Assembly (NCBI GenBank): GCA_003499925.1
Contig: DNRQ01000020.1
Span: forward strand, 17,548-46,565
DNA length: 29,018 nt
From: Geobacter sp.
Lineage (GTDB): Bacteria; Desulfobacterota; Desulfuromonadia; Geobacterales; Geobacteraceae
Reading direction: 5' to 3'
Shown here: piece after piece, positions 1 through 7,180 of the stretch
How positions within the stretch are numbered: the stretch's first letter is position 1
Layout: every line of letters begins with the position of its first letter
Notes under the pieces: model-generated
The model's database searches: none
The model's input: only the letters and a program-made list of their open reading frames with translations
What the model was told of the DNA's origin: nothing
Made by a program: the position numbers and the translations under genes

Positions 1-60
1 CCCTCCCATCAAGGGAGGGGGGTGTTTCAACCAGAGGAAGATTGACGCTAATCAGGTTAC
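1..60 (+). repeat. Intergenic hairpin repeat, copy 1
   Basis: A C-rich/G-rich inverted repeat (CCCTCCC, short loop, GGGAGGG) is followed by a less conserved stretch ending in CTAATCAGGTTAC. The same arrangement and length recur at 7035-7094, and a more diverged form lies at 14065-14145. It is probably a dispersed intergenic repeat of this genome. The function is not visible. Confidence 0.55.
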
Positions 61-78
61 CTTTACCTTTACCTTTAC
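57..78 (+). repeat. Short tandem repeat, TTTACC unit
   Basis: Three TTTACC units plus a partial unit stand in a row just before the Shine-Dalgarno sequence of the DUF362 gene. Copy number could vary by slippage and change the spacing of upstream elements. No effect on the protein is expected. Confidence 0.6.
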
Positions 79-96
79 CTGCCTCCAGGAGTCCCC

Positions 97-1224
97 ATGT
101 ATTTAGTAGCGGTAGAGAGGTTGGCGGAGTACGACCGGGAGCTCATGAAGCAGGCGCTGCTCCGTCTCCTGGCGCCCCTGGGCGGCATGGAGCGCCATGT
201 CAAGCCGGGGGAGCGGGTGCTGATCAAGCCGAACCTGCTTTCGGCAAAACCTCCGGAGGCTGCGGTCACCACCCATCCGGAGCTGCTGCGCGCCGTGATC
301 GAACAGGTTCAGCAGGCGGGGGGGGTCGCACTGGTGGGGGATTCCCCCGGCTACGGGAGCGCCAGGCGCGTGGCCGAGCGCTCCGGCATGCTCCGGGTCA
401 TCGAGGAGACCGGAGCGCAGTTCGTCCCCTTCTCCGAGACGGCGCCGGTTCCGGGTAAGGGGACCTTCCGCCACTTCGAGCTGGCACGCCCCTACCTTGA
501 GGCGGACCGCCTGATCAACCTCCCCAAGCTCAAGACCCACGAGATGATGACCATGACCTGCTGCGTCAAGAACCTGTTCGGCGCCGTGGTGGGGACCCAG
601 AAGGCGGCCTGGCATCTCAAGGCGGGGGCCGACAAGGAGCTCTTTGCCGAGATGCTGCTCGAGGTCTACCGGCTCCGGGAGCCGGAGCTGAACATCGTCG
701 ATGCCGTGGTCGCCATGGAGGGAAACGGTCCCGGGAGCGGCGACCCCTGCCGGGTCGGGCTGCTTCTGGCCGGGACGAATGCCGTCGCCGTCGATGTCAT
801 TGCCGCCGAGATCGCCGGCATCCCGAAGCAGCTCCTCTACCTGGAGAACGCGGCGCGCAAGCTGGCGCTCCCCGGCTCCAACCGGGACGAGATCGACTGC
901 TGCGGCCTCACGGTTAATGAGGCGAGCTGCCAGCCGCTCAGGCTCCCCCACCTCTCCGACGTCCAGTTCGGCCTCCCCGGCTTTCTCAAGAACCGGCTGC
1001 GCAACCAGTTCAGCTCCCGCCCCGAGGCGATCGCTTCCAAGTGCGAACTCTGCGGCGTCTGCGTGGGCGCCTGCCCCCCCGGGGCGATCCGCGCCCAGGG
1101 GGGCAGGCTTCGCTTCGATTACCAGCGCTGCATACGCTGCTTTTGCTGCCGCGAACTCTGCCCGCACGCCGCCCTGAGGCTCAGGGACGGCTGGCTCCTT
1201 TCTCTAATGAAAAAGATGGGCTGA
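97..1224 (+). CDS. DUF362 domain protein with C-terminal two-[4Fe-4S] ferredoxin domain
   Basis: Residues about 1-300 follow the DUF362 pattern: an early IKPNLL segment, a GDSPGYGS loop, and an INLPKLKTHEMMTMTCCVKN stretch. A ferredoxin tail follows with two CxxCxxCxxxCP motifs, beginning at Cys316 and Cys345, enough for two [4Fe-4S] clusters. DUF362 proteins with this tail are common in anaerobes. They are thought to be iron-sulfur oxidoreductases or electron carriers in the cytoplasm, but the substrate is unknown. AGGAG eight bases upstream supports the ATG at 97. The length (375 aa) is normal for the family. The gene stands alone, with a promoter for the next unit just after its stop. The family call is firm; the biochemical role is not known. 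Confidence 0.88.
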   Translation: MYLVAVERLAEYDRELMKQALLRLLAPLGGMERHVKPGERVLIKPNLLSAKPPEAAVTTHPELLRAVIEQVQQAGGVALVGDSPGYGSARRVAERSGMLRVIEETGAQFVPFSETAPVPGKGTFRHFELARPYLEADRLINLPKLKTHEMMTMTCCVKNLFGAVVGTQKAAWHLKAGADKELFAEMLLEVYRLREPELNIVDAVVAMEGNGPGSGDPCRVGLLLAGTNAVAVDVIAAEIAGIPKQLLYLENAARKLALPGSNRDEIDCCGLTVNEASCQPLRLPHLSDVQFGLPGFLKNRLRNQFSSRPEAIASKCELCGVCVGACPPGAIRAQGGRLRFDYQRCIRCFCCRELCPHAALRLRDGWLLSLMKKMG

Positions 1225-1249
1225 GCGCTTTAATTTATGCCCTGTGCTG

Positions 1250-1278
1250 TTGACAAGGGGGAAACGGAGTATTATGAT
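1250..1278 (+). promoter_or_regulatory. Strong sigma-70-type promoter
   Basis: TTGACA (1250-1255) and TATGAT (1273-1278) are separated by exactly 17 bases, close to the vegetative consensus. It would start an RNA near 1285 that runs to the terminator at 1443-1473, about 190 bases long. Confidence 0.65.
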
Positions 1279-1345
1279 TGGAACATCCTCCGGGAAGCAC
1301 ACAGCGAGGGAACCAAATCCACCAGCGAAAAGGAGATCACCTGAA

Positions 1346-1420
1346 ATGTGGACAAATTTCTATATGATTCGCCCAGTGACCCGCTGCAAAGAGGGTTGCC
1401 CTAGTTGGCCCGCCGGATAA
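1346..1420 (+). CDS. Possible 24-residue Cys-containing small protein or leader peptide
   Basis: An ATG ten bases after AAGGAG opens a 24-codon frame that begins MWTNFYMIRP and ends with RCKEGC then PSWPAG. The TAA stop lies in the loop of an 8-bp perfect GC hairpin (1408-1415 with 1424-1431). A full intrinsic terminator follows at once. Promoter, ribosome site, tiny frame and terminator form a complete transcription unit between two unrelated genes. It could be a genuine small protein, a leader peptide of an attenuator, or chance coding within a small RNA. I do not recognise the sequence. The ribosome-site spacing is rather long, which lowers confidence in translation. Confidence 0.35.
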   Translation: MWTNFYMIRPVTRCKEGCPSWPAG

Positions 1421-1442
1421 AAGCGGCGGGCGTGCCCCAGAG

Positions 1443-1473
1443 GCCCCCTGTTAACAAGAACAGGGGGCTTTTT
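1443..1473 (+). terminator. Intrinsic terminator
   Basis: A perfect 10-bp stem, GCCCCCTGTT (1443-1452) with AACAGGGGGC (1459-1468), has a six-base loop and is followed by five T. It ends the short transcription unit that starts near 1285. Confidence 0.85.
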
Positions 1474-1561
1474 ACTGCCCGAAAACCCCCGGCTGACCTC
1501 CCCGCCACCCTGCAGATTGCCCGCCCCCCCCGGCACCACCCGCCATAAAAACCCGTTTGAA

Positions 1562-1590
1562 TTGACAACCCCGCAAAATTTCGCTATTCT
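1562..1590 (+). promoter_or_regulatory. Promoter of the lytic transglycosylase gene
   Basis: TTGACA (1562-1567) and TATTCT (1585-1590) are 17 bases apart. The likely start site falls about 35-40 bases before the ATG at 1635. Confidence 0.6.
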
Positions 1591-1634
1591 GCAGCTTCTG
1601 TTCGTTTGCGTGGGAGTCAAACTATAGGTAATTA

Positions 1635-3128
1635 ATGACCAAAACCATCCTTCTCATACTGGCGCTGCTAGGCCCGTGCGCTGCCTTGGCAGCGTACCCG
1701 GCGGGTAGTTCGGCAGCCGAAAGCGACCGCCCCCAGCCTCTGCAGCAGGCGGCCGGCGGGCTCCTCCGGTTCGCCTCCGCCAGGCCGGACGCCGGACTGA
1801 CCAAGGCGCTGGAACTGGCCCCCTCCGATTTCCTGGACGTCGAGGAGCAGGCAGAACAGCCGGACGGCTCCTTCGAGCTGAAGCTGCCGGAAGAGGAGCT
1901 CCCCGAATCCGACATACCGCTTACCTTCAACAGCAAAGTCGAGTATTTCACCCGGTACTTCCAGAACTCCGGCCGCAGCTCCTTCGCCAAGTGGCTCTCC
2001 AGGAGCGAGCGCTACATCCCGATGATGAGGACGGTGCTCAGGAACGAAGGACTCCCGGAAGACCTGGTCTACCTGGCCATGATCGAGAGCGGCTTCGCGC
2101 CCCACGCCTTTTCGGTGGCGAGCGCCGTCGGCCCCTGGCAGTTCATGTCGGCTACCGGCAAGCGCTACGACCTGCGCATCGACCCCTGGATCGACGAGCG
2201 GCGCGACCCGCTGAAGTCGACGGTCGCGGCGGCGCTGTACCTGAAAGAGCTGTACGCGATGTTCAACAACGACTGGTACCTGGCCGCGGCGGGGTACAAC
2301 GCGGGCGAAAACAAGATCCTGCGCGCGATCAACATGTACAACAGCCGCGACTTCTGGGAGCTCACCAAGGGCGAGTACCTGAAGCGGGAGACCAAGGATT
2401 ACGTCCCCAAGCTGCTGGCTGCGGCGATCATCGCGAAGGAACCGGCCAAATACGGCTTCGCCGACGTCGCCTACCTGCCCCCCATAGAATTCGACGTGGT
2501 CAGGATCCCGTCCCGGACCGATCTGGAGCTGGTGGCCAGGATCTGCGGCGTCAGCACCCATGAGATTCGCGAGCTGAACCCGGAGCTGCGCCGCTCCTGC
2601 ACCCCCCCCAACTACCCGGGGTACGAGCTGAAGATCCCCAGGGGGATGAGCGCCCTGTTCGAGGCGGGCTACGCCAGGATCGCCGAAACGGAGCGCTATA
2701 CGGAGCGGGTGAGAAACGCCCAGTACCGCGCCAAGCGCAAGGACACCCTGGCCTCCATTGCCCGGCGCTTCAAGACCACCCCGCAGACCATCGCGGAGCT
2801 GAACAATCTGGGGAGGAACGCGCGTAACCTGCGGGGACGCCTGCTGACGGTTCCGGTGCAGGTGGCTGCAGCCGAAAGCGAGGAGCCGGCTCCCAAATCG
2901 GTCCGGGCGGAGCCCCGGCCCCAGCCCGGGGTCGCCGAGTTCAACAAGTACTACACGGTCAAGAAGGGGGACACCCTGAGTTCCCTGGCCAGGCGTTTCA
3001 ACGTCACCGCTCGGGTCCTCTCGGCCTGGAACAACCTGAAGACGAAGGTGGCGCTCAAGCCGGGCAAACGGATCATCGTCGCCAAGTACCAGGGAAGAAG
3101 GGGCGCCCTGGTCAAGCAGTCGGGCTAG
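1635..3128 (+). CDS. mltD: Membrane-bound lytic murein transglycosylase, MltD-like, with two LysM domains
   Basis: The enzyme cleaves the glycan strands of peptidoglycan non-hydrolytically, forming 1,6-anhydromuramic ends, in the periplasm. The N-terminus is a signal peptide with cleavage near ALA-AYP (about residue 20) and no lipobox. The SLT domain spans roughly residues 130-270. It carries the catalytic glutamate (Glu151, in AMIESGF), the GPWQFM segment and the AAAGYNAGEN motif, all typical of family 1D. Two LysM peptidoglycan-binding domains follow at about 363-408 and 439-483, each with the KxDTLxSxARRF pattern. The 497-aa length matches MltD proteins. A good 17-base-spaced promoter lies upstream; the ribosome site before ATG 1635 is weak. 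The gene appears monocistronic. Confidence 0.92.
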   Translation: MTKTILLILALLGPCAALAAYPAGSSAAESDRPQPLQQAAGGLLRFASARPDAGLTKALELAPSDFLDVEEQAEQPDGSFELKLPEEELPESDIPLTFNSKVEYFTRYFQNSGRSSFAKWLSRSERYIPMMRTVLRNEGLPEDLVYLAMIESGFAPHAFSVASAVGPWQFMSATGKRYDLRIDPWIDERRDPLKSTVAAALYLKELYAMFNNDWYLAAAGYNAGENKILRAINMYNSRDFWELTKGEYLKRETKDYVPKLLAAAIIAKEPAKYGFADVAYLPPIEFDVVRIPSRTDLELVARICGVSTHEIRELNPELRRSCTPPNYPGYELKIPRGMSALFEAGYARIAETERYTERVRNAQYRAKRKDTLASIARRFKTTPQTIAELNNLGRNARNLRGRLLTVPVQVAAAESEEPAPKSVRAEPRPQPGVAEFNKYYTVKKGDTLSSLARRFNVTARVLSAWNNLKTKVALKPGKRIIVAKYQGRRGALVKQSG

Positions 3129-3205
3129 CCCCGGCAGTCAACTTTTGCAGCAGCCGACCAAACGGCACTAATCACGTGACAAGCACCACGAAAGGATAAC
3201 CACCG

Positions 3206-3934
3206 ATGTACAACCTTCTCATCTCCGCAGGCGCCGCACTCGTCACCTTTCTCCTGATCTCCCTCGCCGCCGGGTTCCAGTACTGGTGGGCCGGCCTCCT
3301 GGCGGCACTGCTGGTCTTCATGGGGAGTTTTCTCCTGATCTCCCGCTACGTCACCAGAAAGCTCGAGGCGATCATGGAGCCCGCCATGAAGGACATCCAG
3401 GCCCAGCGCTTCGAAAAGGGGATCCGCGACCTGAAAGGGGCGCTGCGCTACGCCAAGTGGCAGATCTACGTGGAGAGCCAGATCAACTCGGCCATCGGCA
3501 TGGTCTACTTCGTCAGGAGGGATTTCGCCACCGCCTTTCCCTACCTGGAGAAGGGGTTCTTCAAGAACTGGGTCACCATGGGGATGCTCGGGGTCACCTA
3601 CATGAAGAGGAACAAGCTCGACAAGATGCGCGAGACCTTCGACAAGGCGGTCATCGCCACACCGAAGGAGTCGCTGCTCTGGAGCCTGTACGGCTACTGC
3701 CTGAACGAGAGCGGCGAGAGCGTGAAGGCGTGCGAGGTGGTCGCCAAGGGGCTCTCCAAGCTTCCGGGGGATGAGAATCTGAAGCAGAACCTGGAGCTTT
3801 TGCGCGAGGGGAAGAAGATGAAGATGCGCGGCTACGGCGAGATGTGGCTGCAGTTCCACCTTGAGAGCCTCGCCGCCATCCAGAAGCAGCAGATGGCGGC
3901 CATGGGGGGGAGGCGGCGGGCTGTCAGAAAATAA
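3206..3934 (+). CDS. Membrane-anchored tetratricopeptide-like protein
   Basis: Two hydrophobic segments occupy residues about 4-25 and 29-50 (LLISAGAALVTFLLISLAAG, then WWAGLLAALLVFMGSFLLI), so the protein is probably anchored in the inner membrane by a hairpin. The rest is helical and contains TPR-like helix pairs, for example near AKWQIYVESQINSAIGMVYF and KESLLWSLYGYCLNESGES. It ends in a basic GGRRRAVRK tail. AAAGGA about nine bases upstream supports the ATG. A terminator follows at 3977. Proteins like this usually act as scaffolds, but no partner can be named from this context. I know no specific function. Confidence 0.75.
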   Translation: MYNLLISAGAALVTFLLISLAAGFQYWWAGLLAALLVFMGSFLLISRYVTRKLEAIMEPAMKDIQAQRFEKGIRDLKGALRYAKWQIYVESQINSAIGMVYFVRRDFATAFPYLEKGFFKNWVTMGMLGVTYMKRNKLDKMRETFDKAVIATPKESLLWSLYGYCLNESGESVKACEVVAKGLSKLPGDENLKQNLELLREGKKMKMRGYGEMWLQFHLESLAAIQKQQMAAMGGRRRAVRK

Positions 3935-3976
3935 CTTGTCAAACGCCGTCGAAAATGCGATATTGAGCTGTTTTAA

Positions 3977-4002
3977 AAGACGGGCACCCTGCTCGTCTTT
4001 TT
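3977..4002 (+). terminator. Intrinsic terminator before typA
   Basis: AAGACGGGC (3977-3985) pairs with GCTCGTCTT (3991-3999) with one G-U pair and a five-base loop, followed by a T-rich tail. It separates the TPR-like gene from typA. Confidence 0.75.
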
Positions 4003-4039
4003 ATTTTGAGCGGTACGTGAAAAAAGGAGCTGTTCAGTC

Positions 4040-5842
4040 ATGCAGGAAAAGATCAGAAATATAGCCATAATCGCCCACGTAGACCACGGCAAGACGACGC
4101 TGGTCGACGCTATGCTTAAGCAATCCGGGGTGTTCCGGGAAAACGAAGCGATCACCGAGCGGGTCATGGATTCCAACGACCTGGAGAAGGAACGCGGCAT
4201 CACCATCCTCGCCAAGAACCTGAGCATCCACCACGGCGGGTACAAGATCAACATCGTCGACACCCCGGGCCATGCCGACTTCGGCGGCGAGGTGGAGCGC
4301 GTGCTCAAGATGGTCGACTCGGTCCTCCTGCTGGTGGACGCGCTGGACGGCCCGATGCCGCAGACCCGCTTCGTGCTCAAGAAGTCGCTCGACCTGGGGC
4401 TCAGGCCGATCGTGGTGATCAACAAGGTGGACCGCCCGGGTGCGCGTCCCGCCGAGGTGGTCGACATGGTGTTCGACCTGTTCTGCGAACTGCAGGCCTC
4501 CGACGCGCAGCTCGATTTCGCCATCTGCTACACGAGCGCCAAGCTCGGCTACGCCATGCTCGAGATGGACCAGCCTTCCGAGAACATGGAGCCGCTCTTC
4601 GAACTGATCAAGGACAACGTCCACCCGCCCGAGGGGGACGTGAACGCTCCCTTCCAGCTCCTGGTCACCAACATCGACTACAACGACTACATCGGCCGCA
4701 TCGCCACCGGCAAGATCTTCAACGGCAGGGTGAGCGCCGGCGAGACCGTGGCACTGATCAAGCGCGACGGCACCATCTCCAAGGCGCGGGTCACCAAGCT
4801 TCTGGGGTACGAGGGGCTGAAGCAGGTCGACATCGCCGAGGCGTTCACAGGCGACATCGTGACCATCGCGGGATTCCCCGAGGTGGGGATCGGCGAGACG
4901 CTGGCCTCAGCCGACAACCCGATGGGACTTCCCTACGTGGCGATCGACGAGCCGACGCTCTCCATGAACTTCATCGTCAACAACTCCCCGTTCGCCGGGC
5001 GCGAGGGGAAGATGGTCACCTCCAGGAACATCCGGGAGCGCCTGGACCGCGAACTGAGGACCAACGTCTCGCTGCGCGTGGCCGACACCTCGAACGCCGA
5101 CACCTTCCAGGTATCGGGCCGGGGCGAGCTGCATCTCTCCATCCTGATCGAGAACATGCGCCGGGAAGGGTTCGAGATGGCGGTCTCCAAGCCCGAGGTG
5201 ATCATGCGCGAGATCGAGGGGAAGAGACACGAGCCGATGGAGTATCTGGTGGTCGACGTCGCCTCCGAGTACCAGGGGGTGATCATCGAGCGGATGGGAC
5301 CCAGGAAGGGCGAGATGGTCGCCATGACGCCGATGGGCGATTGCACCCGTCTCGAGTTCATCGTTCCGGCCCGCGGCCTGATCGGCCTGCGCGGCGAGTT
5401 CCTGACCGAGACCCGCGGCACCGCCGTGATCACGCACACCTTCCACGAGTACGCACCGTACAAGGGTGAGATCCCGGGGCGCAAGAACGGCGTGCTGACC
5501 GCCATGGAGCAGGGCGAGACCACCGCCTATTCGCTGGACGCCCTGCAGCCGCGCGGCACCCTGTTCCTGGGCGCCGGAGTCGAGGTGTACGGCGGGATGA
5601 TCATCGGGCAGCACGCCAAGGACAACGACCTCGAGGTGAACCCCTGCAAGGGGAAGAAGCTCACCAACGTGCGCGCCTCCGGCACCGACGACGCCATCAA
5701 GCTCACGCCGCCGCGCCTTCTGACGCTGGAGCAGGCGCTCGAGTTCATCGACGACGACGAACTGGTCGAGGTGACGCCGGGCTCCATCAGGCTCAGGAAG
5801 AAGGTGCTCGATCCCACCATGCGCAAGCGTTCCAACAGATAG
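4040..5842 (+). CDS. typA: Ribosome-associated GTPase TypA/BipA
   Basis: This is a translational GTPase of the EF-G/LepA class. It binds the ribosome and helps 50S assembly and stress adaptation, especially in the cold. The N-terminus carries the P-loop AHVDHGKTT (residues 12-20), then the switch region with GITI, the G3 motif DTPGHADFGGEVER and the G4 motif NKVDRPGARP. The BipA-type domains follow, including GRGELHLSILIENMRREGFE and RGLIGLRGEFLTETRG, and the C-terminal domain with NDLEVNPCKGKKLTN. The length of 600 aa matches the family (about 600-615). AAGGAG lies ten bases before the ATG. It is flanked by terminators at 3977 and 5854, so it is transcribed alone. Confidence 0.97.
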   Translation: MQEKIRNIAIIAHVDHGKTTLVDAMLKQSGVFRENEAITERVMDSNDLEKERGITILAKNLSIHHGGYKINIVDTPGHADFGGEVERVLKMVDSVLLLVDALDGPMPQTRFVLKKSLDLGLRPIVVINKVDRPGARPAEVVDMVFDLFCELQASDAQLDFAICYTSAKLGYAMLEMDQPSENMEPLFELIKDNVHPPEGDVNAPFQLLVTNIDYNDYIGRIATGKIFNGRVSAGETVALIKRDGTISKARVTKLLGYEGLKQVDIAEAFTGDIVTIAGFPEVGIGETLASADNPMGLPYVAIDEPTLSMNFIVNNSPFAGREGKMVTSRNIRERLDRELRTNVSLRVADTSNADTFQVSGRGELHLSILIENMRREGFEMAVSKPEVIMREIEGKRHEPMEYLVVDVASEYQGVIIERMGPRKGEMVAMTPMGDCTRLEFIVPARGLIGLRGEFLTETRGTAVITHTFHEYAPYKGEIPGRKNGVLTAMEQGETTAYSLDALQPRGTLFLGAGVEVYGGMIIGQHAKDNDLEVNPCKGKKLTNVRASGTDDAIKLTPPRLLTLEQALEFIDDDELVEVTPGSIRLRKKVLDPTMRKRSNR

Positions 5843-5853
5843 TGTGACCCGCC

Positions 5854-5895
5854 GGGTCCCCGAAGCCTCGCGCGAGCCTTCGGGGACCCCTTTTT
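5854..5895 (+). terminator. Intrinsic terminator of typA
   Basis: GGGTCCCCGAAG (5854-5865) pairs perfectly with CTTCGGGGACCC (5878-5889) over 12 bp, and five T follow at 5891-5895. Confidence 0.92.
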
Positions 5896-6096
5896 GTCGG
5901 CGCCGACCGGCCCGGGCACCTTCGGGCCGGGGTGCCGATCCTTGCAGCAGGCTATTGCTGCCGGGTGAATGGCAGCCGGGTCGGAAGCAGGAGCTTTCTC
6001 TGCCGGCTGTTCGCGCCTGCTATTATCCAACCGTATCGACGCACCCTTGAACCGACAAATTCCGCATTTCAATTTCCTGTAAAGAGGAGTCGTCTC

Positions 6097-6828
6097 ATGC
6101 CCTTGCGAGCCCTGCTGTATCTAGGTATGCTCTCCATCCTCTCGCTGCTTGGCGCCTGCGCATCCACCCCGGCTCCCGTGCAAAGCGCCGAGAGCTATTT
6201 CAAGGAGGGGGAGGCCGCCTACGCATCGCGAAACTACGAGGAGGCCATCGCCCTGTGGAAGAAGGTCAAGGAGAGCTACAGCTCCCGCGAGCTGACCACC
6301 CGGGCCGAGCTGAAGATCGCCGATGCGCATTTCGAGAACAAGGCGTACATCGAGGCCGCCGCGGCCTACGAGGACTTCCGCAAGCTCCACCCGGCGCACG
6401 AGCAGGCGGCCTACGCGCTCTACCGGCTCGGCCTCAGCCACTACTTCCAGATCTCCGGTATCGACACGGACCAGACCCCGGTGAAAAACGCGGTGGTCAC
6501 CCTGGAGGGATTTCTGGGCCTGCACCCCGATTCCGCGCACGCCGAAGAGGTCAGGCAAAAGCTCGCGGACTGCCGGGTCAAGCAGCTGGAATATGAGAAT
6601 TACGTCGGCAACTTCTACCTCCGGACCGGAAAGTACCCCTCCGCCATCAAGCGGCTGAGCGAGGCGCTGGAGCGCTTTCCCGGCACGCCCAAGCTGGATC
6701 AGACCCTGTTCTACCTGGCCAAGGCGTATCTCAAGTCCGGGGAGACGGTGCAGGGCAGGGAGATCTTGAAGAGGCTGGCGACGGAATTCCCCGACAGCCC
6801 CTTGAATGCCGAGGCGGCGAAGCTTTAG
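6097..6828 (+). CDS. BamD/YfiO-like TPR outer-membrane lipoprotein
   Basis: The start is placed at ATG 6097, not at the upstream in-frame codon at 5932. AGAGGAG lies eight bases before 6097, and the protein then begins with a textbook lipoprotein signal (MPLRALLYLG, then a hydrophobic run ending LLGAC). The lipobox Cys is at residue 22. The mature part is TPR repeats: SYFKEGEAAYASRNYEEAIA, AAYEDFRKLHPAHEQAAYAL, FYLRTGKYPSAIKRLSEALE and FYLAKAYLKSGETVQGREIL. This is the layout of BamD (YfiO), the lipoprotein of the beta-barrel assembly machine. At 243 aa the length fits. Other TPR lipoproteins, such as CpoB-like or cell-wall scaffolds, look similar, so the BamD role is likely but not proven. 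Confidence 0.8.
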   Translation: MPLRALLYLGMLSILSLLGACASTPAPVQSAESYFKEGEAAYASRNYEEAIALWKKVKESYSSRELTTRAELKIADAHFENKAYIEAAAAYEDFRKLHPAHEQAAYALYRLGLSHYFQISGIDTDQTPVKNAVVTLEGFLGLHPDSAHAEEVRQKLADCRVKQLEYENYVGNFYLRTGKYPSAIKRLSEALERFPGTPKLDQTLFYLAKAYLKSGETVQGREILKRLATEFPDSPLNAEAAKL

Positions 6829-6869
6829 GGCAGGATAAGGCTGAAAAGCCGGACCAAATGCTCCAGGCC

Positions 6870-6908
6870 TGCTCCCCCTCCCGTCGGGACCCGTCGGGAG
6901 GGGGAGCA
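6870..6908. repeat. Large G/C-rich inverted repeat
   Basis: TGCTCCCCCTCCCG (6870-6883) pairs perfectly with CGGGAGGGGGAGCA (6895-6908) around an 11-base loop. No T-run follows, so it is not a standard terminator. It may belong to the same pyrimidine/purine hairpin family as the repeats at 1, 7035 and 14065. Confidence 0.6.
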
Positions 6909-7034
6909 GAACCATGCCTTTACCCTGTTTAACGCAGATCTTCCGCTCACTGCGCAAGCGCCCCCTCCCCCTTGATGTGGGAGGGCTGGGGAGAGGGTGA
7001 AAAGCCCGGCATGGGCCTCACCCTCCCCCCCGCC

Positions 7035-7094
7035 CCCTCCCGTCAAGGGAGGGGGAGTTTTAGCCAGCGGGAAAATTAACAGTAATCAGGTGAC
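7035..7094 (+). repeat. Intergenic hairpin repeat, copy 2
   Basis: It has the same 60-base layout as copy 1 at 1-60: CCCTCCC, a GTCAA loop, GGGAGGGGG, then a diverged spacer ending AGTAATCAGGTGAC. About three quarters of positions agree by eye. Confidence 0.6.
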
Positions 7095-7180
7095 TTGAAG
7101 GCAGGGGGATGTGGCGAGGGGAAGGCTTGGCCGCGGTTTTGGTTTGCTGTTGGAAATAGGGTTAAGGCAAGGGCGGTGCC

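Larger units (their letters stand above)
6829..7180. other. Intergenic region filled with hairpin repeats
   Basis: This 350-base gap between a plus-strand lipoprotein gene and the 3' end of a minus-strand gene has no credible coding frame. It holds the 14-bp hairpin at 6870-6908, a CCCTCCCCC-rich stretch at about 6960-7030, and repeat copy 2 at 7035-7094. The two flanking genes converge here, so one of the hairpins may also stop transcription. Confidence 0.6.

Noticed and set aside
103..1167. Long minus-strand frame opposite the DUF362 gene
   Set aside because: Shadow of a GC-rich gene: no ribosome site, no recognisable domain, and the plus strand has complete ferredoxin motifs.
1250..1473. 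6S RNA, SRP RNA or a known riboswitch
   Set aside because: The 3' terminator hairpin does not pair with the 5' end as 6S requires, and the conserved SRP or riboswitch cores are not seen.
1668..2561. Long minus-strand frame opposite mltD
   Set aside because: Composition shadow rich in Val, Gly, Asp and His; the plus strand has a signal peptide, catalytic Glu and LysM domains.
3936..3964. Promoter TTGTCA-17-GATATT before typA
   Set aside because: It lies ahead of the terminator 3977-4002, so RNA from it would stop before typA; kept out as a chance match.
5932..6096. N-terminal extension of the BamD-like lipoprotein
   Set aside because: The strong ribosome site and lipoprotein signal at 6097 make the upstream start unlikely.
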